From the NCBI GenBank assembly GCA_023428365.1, contig JAEYYQ010000623.1:1-7896 (forward strand): a DNA stretch of 7,896 bases, read 5' to 3'. The DNA comes from Pseudomonadota bacterium. GTDB lineage: Bacteria > Pseudomonadota > Alphaproteobacteria > Rhizobiales > Hyphomicrobiaceae. Positions 1 to 5,445 of this stretch are shown here, piece after piece. The first letter of the stretch is position 1; the number at the start of each line of letters is the position of its first letter. The translations under genes and the position numbers were made by a program. The notes under the pieces are model-generated. The model saw only the letters and a program-made list of their open reading frames with translations, made no database searches and was not told where the DNA came from.

Positions 1-43
1 TGCGATTTTGCGTGGATATCTCGGCCAACCCGATCCCCTGTTT

Positions 44-76
44 GTGAGGTCTCACCTGCAATGATACACCATGGTG
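44..76. promoter_or_regulatory. Two dyad elements upstream of purD, possible operator region
   Basis: Two symmetric elements lie in the 134 bases before purD. The first is GTGAG-GT-CTCAC at 44-55 (5-base arms, 2-base spacer). The second is the perfect 10-base palindrome CACCATGGTG at 67-76. Their centres are about 22 bases apart, roughly two helical turns, which would place two bound dimers on one face of the DNA. A TTGTGA resembling a -35 element at 42-47 overlaps the first dyad, but no good -10 element is visible. That this is an operator is inference from symmetry and position only. I do not recognise a regulator for these sequences. Confidence 0.25.
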
Positions 77-120
77 GCAATCGCGCGGCGGCGTCGTATT
101 GCCGTTTCCCCATGTTGTTC

Positions 121-126
121 AGGAAG
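121..126 (+). promoter_or_regulatory. Ribosome binding site of purD
   Basis: AGGAAG at 121-126 lies 8 bases before the ATG at 135. It decides the purD start. The reading frame is open upstream to a TTG at 99, but the conserved N-terminus of the family begins right at the ATG at 135, and this Shine-Dalgarno match sits at normal spacing for that ATG. Confidence 0.7.
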
Positions 127-134
127 ATGCTGGA

Positions 135-1409
135 ATGCAGGTTCTTATCCTCGGTTCAGGCGGTCGCGAGCACGCGTTGGCGTGGGCCATATCGGCGAGC
201 CCACTGCTGACGAAGCTCTATTGCGCGCCCGGTAATGCCGGAATTGCCGAGGTTGCGACCTGCGTGCCGGTCGATATCACTGACCATGACGCTGTGATCC
301 AGTTCGCGCGGGAAAAGGCCATCGATTTCGTTGTCGTGGGGCCTGAAGGTCCGCTGGTGGCGGGTATCGCTGACGATCTGTCCGCAGCAGGGTTCAAGGT
401 GTTCGGCCCATCGAAGGCCGCAGCACAGCTCGAAGGCTCCAAAGGGTTCACCAAGGATCTTTGCCGCGAATTCGATATCCCAACCGCGGCGTACGGACGG
501 TTCACCGATGCTGCGGCAGCAAAAGCCTATGCCGCAGAGCAGACGTTGCCGGTTGTCGTCAAGGCGGATGGTCTGGCGGCGGGCAAGGGCGTCGTCATCG
601 CCGAGACGCGTGCCGCCGTCGATGAGGCAATCGACGCCTGCTTCAACGGCAGTTTCGGCGCCGCCGGTTCCGAGGTGGTGATCGAAGAGTTCATGGAGGG
701 CGAGGAGGCGAGCTTTTTTGCGCTCGTGGACGGGAAGAACATCCTGTCGCTTGGCGCCGCGCAGGATCACAAGCGCGTCTTCGATGGCGATGAGGGCCCG
801 AACACTGGTGGCATGGGCGCATATGCTCCGGCTCCGGTGATGACATCCGCGATGACCGAGCGCGTGATGAGCCAAATTATCGAGCCGACCGTTGCTGGAT
901 TGGAAAAGCGCGGTACGCCGTTCAAAGGCATCCTGTTTGCCGGGCTGATGATCACCGACGCGGGGCCGCAGTTGATCGAATACAACGTGCGTTTCGGTGA
1001 TCCCGAGTGTCAGGTGCTGATGATGCGCCTCAAGTCGGATTTGCTGGCCGCACTTCTGGCGACGGCCGATGGCGTACTCGGCAGCTTCGATCTGCGCTGG
1101 TACGACGATGCCGCGCTTGCCGTTGTGATGGCGGCGGAAGGTTATCCAGGCACACCCAAGAAAGGCACAGAGATCCGCGGTTTGAAATCCGCTGCAGAGA
1201 TTCCAGGTGTCGAAATCTTCCATGCCGGAACGCGCCGCGATGGCGACAGAATTCTCGCTGATGGTGGCCGCGTGCTCAACGTCGCCGCGCGCGGAAAGAC
1301 CGTCGCCGAGGCACGGCAGCGAGCCTACGATGCGATCTCCCGGATTGATTGGCCAGAAGGTTTTTGCCGCACGGATATCGGCTGGCGTGCGATCACTCGG
1401 GAAAAGTAA
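135..1409 (+). CDS. purD: Phosphoribosylamine--glycine ligase (GARS)
   Basis: This cytoplasmic enzyme catalyses step two of de novo purine synthesis: phosphoribosylamine + glycine + ATP gives glycinamide ribonucleotide. Starting at ATG 135 the protein is 424 residues, normal for the family. Visible motifs in order are the N-domain loop GSGGREHA (residues 7-14), the ATP-grasp segment [14 protein letters not shown] (143-156), [19 protein letters not shown] (212-230, substrate and ATP binding), YNVRFGDPE (283-291, metal and ATP site), and the C-terminal domain ending near RTDIGWRAI (412-420). The start is chosen because the family begins at [10 protein letters not shown] and AGGAAG precedes it; the upstream TTG at 99 would add 12 unconserved residues. 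No other purine gene is in the window. The patatin gene follows after 81 bases on the same strand. Nothing looks damaged. Confidence 0.97.
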   Translation: MQVLILGSGGREHALAWAISASPLLTKLYCAPGNAGIAEVATCVPVDITDHDAVIQFAREKAIDFVVVGPEGPLVAGIADDLSAAGFKVFGPSKAAAQLEGSKGFTKDLCREFDIPTAAYGRFTDAAAAKAYAAEQTLPVVVKADGLAAGKGVVIAETRAAVDEAIDACFNGSFGAAGSEVVIEEFMEGEEASFFALVDGKNILSLGAAQDHKRVFDGDEGPNTGGMGAYAPAPVMTSAMTERVMSQIIEPTVAGLEKRGTPFKGILFAGLMITDAGPQLIEYNVRFGDPECQVLMMRLKSDLLAALLATADGVLGSFDLRWYDDAALAVVMAAEGYPGTPKKGTEIRGLKSAAEIPGVEIFHAGTRRDGDRILADGGRVLNVAARGKTVAEARQRAYDAISRIDWPEGFCRTDIGWRAITREK

Positions 1410-1457
1410 CGCGGCTAAAGTTCAGCCCGCGGGTGAAAGCCGACCAACTGCCGCGTT
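1408..1457 (+). repeat. Inverted repeat after purD, possible RNA stem
   Basis: AACGCGGC at 1408-1415, starting in the purD stop codon, is exactly complementary to GCCGCGTT at 1450-1457. The 34 bases between hold a self-complementary CCCGCGGG (1426-1433). They also hold AGCCG at 1438-1442, which could pair with CGGCT at 1412-1416 as an alternative fold. The arms are GC-rich, but no run of T follows, so this is not a classic intrinsic terminator. It could be an attenuator, an mRNA 3' stabiliser or chance in GC-rich DNA. It fits no riboswitch class I recognise. Confidence 0.35.
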
Positions 1458-1465
1458 GATGGGGT

Positions 1466-1478
1466 AGCGATCTTCGCT
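1466..1478 (+). other. Small hairpin just before the patatin gene start
   Basis: AGCGA-TCT-TCGCT forms a 5-base stem with a 3-base loop, ending 12 bases before the ATG at 1491. It occupies the place where a ribosome binding site would be, and no Shine-Dalgarno match is visible there. It might limit translation. The stem is short and could be chance. Confidence 0.25.
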
Positions 1479-1490
1479 TGTGATATCCTG

Positions 1491-2435
1491 ATGTCGCATA
1501 ACGCACGGGGCACTTCGCCCACACACCACGAGAAGCCGACGGTTGCGCTCGCCCTCGGTGGCGGCGGCGCGCGAGGTATTGCCCACATCCTCATGCTCGA
1601 AGTGTTCGACGAGCTGGGTATCCGGCCGACTGTGATTGCCGGTACGTCGATTGGCGCGTTATTCGGCGCCGCGTACGCCTCGGGTATGACCGCGAAGCAA
1701 ATCCGCGCCTACACTGAGGAAACGCTGGAGAGGCGGTTCGACCTCATGCGTCAGGTGTTTGCCGCGCGGTCGGAGCCGGTGCAGATGCTGTTGCGCGTCC
1801 TGCCGATCCGCACGTCATTGATCAGTTCGTCGGCCCTGCTGGACATTGTTTTTCCCGGTCACGTCGCCAAGACCTTCGCGGACCTGAAAATTCCGCTGAA
1901 AGTGGTCGCCACTGACCTGAACTCGCATGATGCCGTCGTGTTCTCGGAGGGCGCGCTGCGCTCCGCCGTCGCGGCGAGCATTGCGATACCGGTTCTGTTT
2001 TCGCCGGTGCCGTGGGAGGGACGGTTGCTTGTCGATGGTGGGCTCGTGAACCCATTGCCATTCGATTTGATCGAGGGCGCGGCTGACATCACCGTCGCCG
2101 TCGATGTCACCTGCGGTGCGGCTCAGGGAGACCTTGGCGCGCGGCCCACGGCGGTTGAGGTGATGGTCGAGTCGTTCCAGATCCTCCAGAAAAGCATGAC
2201 CCGCGAGCGCTTGCGCTATCGGCAACCGGACATCCTTATCGATGCGGCGGTCAATCAATTTGGCGCGCTGGAATTTTATCGCCCGGACGAGATCATGGAG
2301 GCGGCGAAGCCCGCCAAGGAGAAGCTGAAGACCGAGCTTCTGCACGCATTGAGCATGACGCCGACGGGTCGGGCTCTGGTTTCGCAGCCTTCACAGCCAC
2401 CTTTGTCGGCTCCCGCCTCTCGCAAGAAGCGCTAG
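1491..2435 (+). CDS. Patatin-like phospholipase / acyl hydrolase (RssA-type)
   Basis: A predicted serine lipid acyl hydrolase of the patatin family, 314 residues, close in length to RssA-type bacterial members. Three hallmarks are visible: the oxyanion-hole glycines GGGGARG (23-29), the nucleophile elbow GTSIG (51-55, Ser53), and the DGG box at 182-184, where Asp182 completes the Ser-Asp dyad. The catalytic core spans about residues 17-205. The remainder is mostly helical and ends in a Pro/Ser/basic tail (about 298-314). There is no signal peptide or membrane segment, so it is probably cytoplasmic or membrane-peripheral. The ATG at 1491 is used because conserved sequence begins near residue 16, but no good ribosome binding site precedes it. 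It lies 81 bases after purD on the same strand and converges on tadA with a 6-base gap. The physiological substrate cannot be read from sequence. Family assignment is firm; the exact role is open. Confidence 0.92.
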   Translation: MSHNARGTSPTHHEKPTVALALGGGGARGIAHILMLEVFDELGIRPTVIAGTSIGALFGAAYASGMTAKQIRAYTEETLERRFDLMRQVFAARSEPVQMLLRVLPIRTSLISSSALLDIVFPGHVAKTFADLKIPLKVVATDLNSHDAVVFSEGALRSAVAASIAIPVLFSPVPWEGRLLVDGGLVNPLPFDLIEGAADITVAVDVTCGAAQGDLGARPTAVEVMVESFQILQKSMTRERLRYRQPDILIDAAVNQFGALEFYRPDEIMEAAKPAKEKLKTELLHALSMTPTGRALVSQPSQPPLSAPASRKKR

Positions 2436-2441
2436 GGCGCC

Positions 2442-2906
2442 TCAATCGGCCCGCTTCGTCGCGAAGAAGGTCTTCAAAACGTTGGAGCAATCCGTCTCCA
2501 TGATACCCCCATACACCTCCGGCATATGATGGCAGGTCGGTTGCGAGAAGATGCGCGGACCTGACTCCACGCCGCCGCCCTTGGGATCGGTTGCCCCATA
2601 GTAAAGCCTGCGAATCCGTGCGAACGAAATTGCTGCGGCGCACATCGGGCAGGGTTCCAGCGTCACATAAAGCGCGTAATCGACAAGCCGCTCCGAGCCA
2701 ATCGCTTGGCACGCTTCCCGAATGGCCAGGATTTCAGCGTGAGCGGTTGGGTCTGACAGCTCGCGCGTCCGATTTCCGGCGCGTGCTGCGATGCGCCCGT
2801 CAGGCGCGACTACCACAGCGCCGATCGGCACTTCGCCCCGGGTTTCGGCAAGGCGCGCCTCCTCCAGCGCAAACGCCATGTGGCTTCCTGGACTGTGCGA
2901 TGTCAT
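2442..2906 (-). CDS. tadA: tRNA(adenine-34) deaminase
   Basis: This zinc-dependent deaminase converts adenosine to inosine at the wobble position of tRNA-Arg(ACG), letting one tRNA read several Arg codons; it is usually essential. The protein is 154 residues. The zinc and catalytic signature is complete: His56-Ala-Glu58 within PTAHAEI, where Glu58 is the proton shuttle, and PCPMC at 85-89 with Cys86 and Cys89 as zinc ligands. EVPIGAVVV (25-33), ARIRRLYYGATDPKGG (96-111) and the C-terminal helix with FF (147-148) are typical of TadA rather than of cytidine deaminases. I chose the ATG at 2906 because known TadA proteins carry about seven to nine residues before the helix that starts here at Met10. 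However, AGGAAG just upstream of Met10 (ATG at 2879) makes a 145-residue form possible. It is tail-to-tail with the patatin gene and head-to-head with rluB. Confidence 0.95.
   Translation of the reverse strand: MTSHSPGSHMAFALEEARLAETRGEVPIGAVVVAPDGRIAARAGNRTRELSDPTAHAEILAIREACQAIGSERLVDYALYVTLEPCPMCAAAISFARIRRLYYGATDPKGGGVESGPRIFSQPTCHHMPEVYGGIMETDCSNVLKTFFATKRAD
2884..2889 (-). promoter_or_regulatory. Candidate ribosome binding site inside the tadA N-terminus
   Basis: On the reverse strand AGGAAG lies 4 bases before an in-frame ATG at 2879, with the AGGA core 6 bases away. No such match precedes the longer start at 2906. It favours a TadA lacking the first nine residues, while the family's usual N-terminal length favours the longer form. 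It could also be chance, since it lies within Pro-Gly-Ser-His codons of the longer form. Confidence 0.4.
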
Positions 2907-2946
2907 AAAGGGCCCGAATCTGGAACAACCTCAGCCATCCACTGTC
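2907..2946. promoter_or_regulatory. Short divergent gap between tadA and rluB
   Basis: Only 40 bases separate the chosen starts of tadA (reverse) and rluB (forward), so the promoters of both must lie here and within the opposite gene's 5' end. I see the palindrome GGGCCC at 2909-2914 but no convincing -35/-10 pair in either direction and no Shine-Dalgarno match for the rluB ATG at 2947. The regulatory role is inferred from gene orientation alone. Confidence 0.3.
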
Positions 2947-3903
2947 ATGCGCAAACCCCAAGCGGGTCAACCACCACGCCGCGACTCCCGCGCGAGCGAC
3001 AACGAAGCCGGCTCCGGCAAGCAGTCGATGCGGATTGCCAAGGCGATGGCGCGTGCGGGCCTGTGCTCGCGCCGGGATGCCGAACGCTGGATCGCGGAAG
3101 GGCGTGTCACCGTCAACGGCAAGATGCTGACGAGCCCGGCGCTCGACGTGACCGAGAAGGACAAGGTCGTCGTCGACGGCAAACCGCTGCCGAGCATCGA
3201 GCCGGTCCGGTTGTGGCGCTACTACAAGCCGAAAGGCATCGTGACGACCCATCGGGATCCGGAAGGCCGCCCGACGGTCTTCGAGAAGATGCCGGAGGAC
3301 ATGCCGCGCGTGATCTCCATCGGGCGGCTCGATTTCAATACCGAAGGCCTACTGCTGCTGACCACTGACGGCGCGCTGGCACGCTACATGGAGCTTCCGT
3401 CCACGGGCTGGTTGCGCCGCTACCGGGTGCGCGCGTACGGCACGGTGACCCAAGCGGACCTCGACGGCCTCAAGAATGGCGTCGAGGTCGAAGGCGTGCG
3501 CTACGGGCCGATCGAGGCGACGCTCGATCGCGTGCAGGGCGGCAACGTCTGGCTGACGCTCGGCTTGCGCGAAGGCAAGAACCGCGAGGTCCGCAAGGTT
3601 TTGTCGCGCTTCAACCTGGATGTGAACCGCCTGATCCGGATGTCCTATGGGCCGTTCCAGTTGCTCGATATGCAACCCGGTCAGGTCGAGCCAGTCCGTC
3701 GCCGTGTTCTCGTCGATCAGCTTGGGCCGAGATTGGCGCGTGAGTTCGGTTTGATGGATGTGAGTGACGAGGAGAAGGAAACGCGCGCCAATCGCAAGAG
3801 CGAACGCCCGCGCTCCCGCCCCGCCAATACCGCTCAGCCGTCGCGTGAACCGTCCGAACCGCGGCGTTCTAAACCGTTTTCAAAGGCGCGACGCCGTCCA
3901 TGA
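2947..3903 (+). CDS. rluB: 23S rRNA pseudouridine synthase, RluB/RsuA family
   Basis: This enzyme isomerises a uridine in rRNA to pseudouridine; the RluB branch acts on the peptidyl-transferase region of 23S rRNA (U2605 in E. coli). The protein is 318 residues. An S4 RNA-binding domain covers about 28-90 (MRIAKAMARAGLCSRRDAER onwards). The synthase domain follows, with the catalytic motif GRLDFNTEGLLLLT beginning at residue 126 and catalytic Asp129, and later the conserved EGKNREVRKVL. Both ends are extended: about 27 basic, disordered-looking residues before S4 and a tail of about 45 residues rich in Arg, Ser, Pro and Lys (274-318). The frame is open back to 2791, inside tadA, but the ATG at 2947 is the first start outside it; 3028 is the alternative that begins at S4. 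Its TGA overlaps the rsmD ATG by 4 bases. RluB rather than RsuA or RluE is a best guess from the alphaproteobacterial sequence. Confidence 0.88.
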   Translation: MRKPQAGQPPRRDSRASDNEAGSGKQSMRIAKAMARAGLCSRRDAERWIAEGRVTVNGKMLTSPALDVTEKDKVVVDGKPLPSIEPVRLWRYYKPKGIVTTHRDPEGRPTVFEKMPEDMPRVISIGRLDFNTEGLLLLTTDGALARYMELPSTGWLRRYRVRAYGTVTQADLDGLKNGVEVEGVRYGPIEATLDRVQGGNVWLTLGLREGKNREVRKVLSRFNLDVNRLIRMSYGPFQLLDMQPGQVEPVRRRVLVDQLGPRLAREFGLMDVSDEEKETRANRKSERPRSRPANTAQPSREPSEPRRSKPFSKARRRP

Positions 3904-4478
3904 GAATCGTCGGTGGTCAGTTTCGCGGGCGGCCATTGGCCACGCCGCAGGATGGACGGGTGCGCCCGACTTCGGATCGCGTGCGCGAGGCCGTGTTCAA
4001 TATTTTGGCGCACGGCGTTTCAGATTTCAGCCTGCAAGGCGCCAAAGTGATGGATCTGTTCGCCGGCACGGGCGCGCTGGGTCTGGAAGCCGTGTCGCGA
4101 GGGGCGTCGTATTGCCTGTTCGTGGAGCAGGACGCCGATGCACGGGGGCTGATCCGCCGCAATGTCGAGGCTTTCGGTTTGTCCGGCGTGACGCGGATCT
4201 TCCGTCGTGATGCCACAGACCTGGGGCCTGCGAGTAGTCGTGATGCTTTCAATCTCGTGTTCGCCGATCCGCCCTACGGACGTGGTCTTGGCGAGAAGGC
4301 GCTGACGGCAGCCGCCGAAGGCGGGTGGCTCGCATCGAATGCTATTGCTGTTCTGGAGGAAGCCGCCAGCAGCACCGTCGCAATGCCGTCAGGCTTTGAT
4401 GAACTCGATCGGCGTACCTGGGGCGATACGCAGGTCGTCTTCGCGCGATTTGGTGGAGCGGTCGATCGTGAAAACTGA
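3900..4478 (+). CDS. rsmD: 16S rRNA (guanine-966-N2)-methyltransferase
   Basis: This SAM-dependent enzyme methylates N2 of G966 in 16S rRNA, near the P site, during 30S assembly. The 192-residue protein matches the family length. It begins with the typical MRIVGGQFRGRPL, followed by RPTSDRVREAVFNIL (22-36). The SAM-binding motif I is DLFAGTGALGLEA (52-64), an acidic residue after strand 2 lies in FVEQ (74-77), and the catalytic motif IV is DPPY (123-126), the hallmark of N-methyltransferases acting on exocyclic amines. The ATGA overlap with rluB (3900-3903) implies translational coupling, and only a weak AAAGG lies upstream at 3882-3886. The gene for the membrane protein starts 11 bases before the rsmD stop. 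In many alphaproteobacteria an rRNA pseudouridine synthase gene sits next to rsmD, which supports both calls. Confidence 0.95.
   Translation: MRIVGGQFRGRPLATPQDGRVRPTSDRVREAVFNILAHGVSDFSLQGAKVMDLFAGTGALGLEAVSRGASYCLFVEQDADARGLIRRNVEAFGLSGVTRIFRRDATDLGPASSRDAFNLVFADPPYGRGLGEKALTAAAEGGWLASNAIAVLEEAASSTVAMPSGFDELDRRTWGDTQVVFARFGGAVDREN
4455..4458 (+). promoter_or_regulatory. Ribosome binding site for the membrane protein gene, inside rsmD
   Basis: GGAG at 4455-4458 lies 9 bases before the GTG at 4468. It decides the start of the downstream membrane protein gene. The frame is open back to 4339, but that stretch lies within rsmD and would give an unlikely N-terminus. Confidence 0.6.
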
Positions 4479-5445
4479 GTCGGCCATACCACCTACCCCC
4501 TCTGACCGTCAGCTGACGGGTTGGATCGAAGCCGGCTTCTATGTGATTGCCGTTGCGCTCGTCAGCATCGTTTATGCCATGGCGATCGCCGCCGGTGCGC
4601 ATGTGATCGTGTTCATTGTCTATTCGTTATTGGTCTCGGCGACCGGCATGCTGATCGCCACCGGGCTGGGCAATGAACCTCTGCGCATCATGATGGCCCC
4701 GGCGAGCTGGATCATCGGCTTAGCCAATCTGGTGTTGGAAGCCGCCTACTGCCTGATGTTGGTTACGATTTCGCCGGCCGAAGGCAACCTGATCGTCCGG
4801 CTTGCCATACCCTTCGCTGTGTTCCTCGGCTGGGCGTTCTTCCGGCGTCAACCGAGGCCCGGCGTTTGGCTGGGAGCGTTGATTGTTTTTATCGGCGTGT
4901 GCGGATTGGGTTTCACGCTCAATCTCTCGACGCAGTGGATGGGCATCGTTTACGGCATGATGGCTGCTGCAGCGATTTCGATCCGCGGCTTTGCTGCGGA
5001 GTTTCATGCCTGGAACAGGTCGGCGCGAACCGTCGCGGATAAAATGCGCGTCACCGGCTTGGTGGTCCTGACGAACGCGATCATCTCGATGTCGCTGATC
5101 GTTTTCGCCGCGACGCTGGTGGGGAGCGGCGTACTGGTACGCAATGATCTGTTCCCCGCTCCGTCCGACCTGCTGCATTGGCCGACCGTGGTCTACGCGG
5201 TGCTGGTGGGAGGCGCGATCTTCACAGCGATGAACTACCTTCAGTTTTCGGCAGTGGTGAAAATCCGCACCGAGAACCTGATTGCGACCAGCGCTTTCAT
5301 GCCGGTCGCGACGTTGATCGCACAAACTCTTGCGGGCGCAGCTGGTTTGATCGTCGTGGGGCCATTCGACTGGCGTCTGGTGCCTATCATGGCGCTGGCG
5401 GTGATAGGCGTTCTAATCCTGATCAAGTCGCAGAAGCCGGGCTGA
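4468..5445 (+). CDS. Ten-segment membrane protein, divergent DMT/EamA-like transporter
   Basis: A predicted inner-membrane protein of 325 residues with about ten hydrophobic segments: roughly 23-42, 45-66, 76-100, 107-125, 132-151, 157-175, 195-217, 239-262, 270-297 and 303-319. The size, two-fold layout and segments such as PGVWLGALIVFIGVCG (131-146) and IATSAFMPVATLIAQ (272-286) resemble the EamA repeats of the drug/metabolite transporter superfamily. The match is loose: the usual glutamate-containing loop after the fourth segment is replaced by FFRRQPRP. The substrate and direction of transport are unknown. The GTG start at 4468 is chosen for the GGAG nine bases before it and because the hydrophobic part then begins after a short polar tail. 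It overlaps rsmD by 11 bases, so it is probably expressed with rluB-rsmD. Its 3' end overlaps the cyclase gene on the other strand by 23 bases. Confidence 0.75.
   Translation: MKTESAIPPTPSDRQLTGWIEAGFYVIAVALVSIVYAMAIAAGAHVIVFIVYSLLVSATGMLIATGLGNEPLRIMMAPASWIIGLANLVLEAAYCLMLVTISPAEGNLIVRLAIPFAVFLGWAFFRRQPRPGVWLGALIVFIGVCGLGFTLNLSTQWMGIVYGMMAAAAISIRGFAAEFHAWNRSARTVADKMRVTGLVVLTNAIISMSLIVFAATLVGSGVLVRNDLFPAPSDLLHWPTVVYAVLVGGAIFTAMNYLQFSAVVKIRTENLIATSAFMPVATLIAQTLAGAAGLIVVGPFDWRLVPIMALAVIGVLILIKSQKPG

Noticed and set aside
1..113. Possible gene starts or ends at the left edge: a reverse frame from an ATG at 113 and a forward frame ending at 64
   Set aside because: Both translations are short and match nothing I recognise. 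A divergent neighbour may lie just outside the window, but the sequence shown does not support it.
156..1223. Long open frame of 355 codons on the reverse strand opposite purD
   Set aside because: It lies fully opposite a strongly conserved gene, has no recognisable motif and is rich in Arg, His and Cys, as expected from a shadow frame in GC-rich DNA.
2791..2946. Upstream extension of rluB to an ATG at 2791 or 2878
   Set aside because: It would overlap the tadA coding region head-to-head, adds residues that look like tadA antisense, and has no ribosome binding site.
4339..4467. Upstream extension of the membrane protein gene to 4339
   Set aside because: It lies within rsmD in another frame and adds an Arg/Ser/Pro-rich stretch with no signal character; the GTG at 4468 has a well-placed GGAG.
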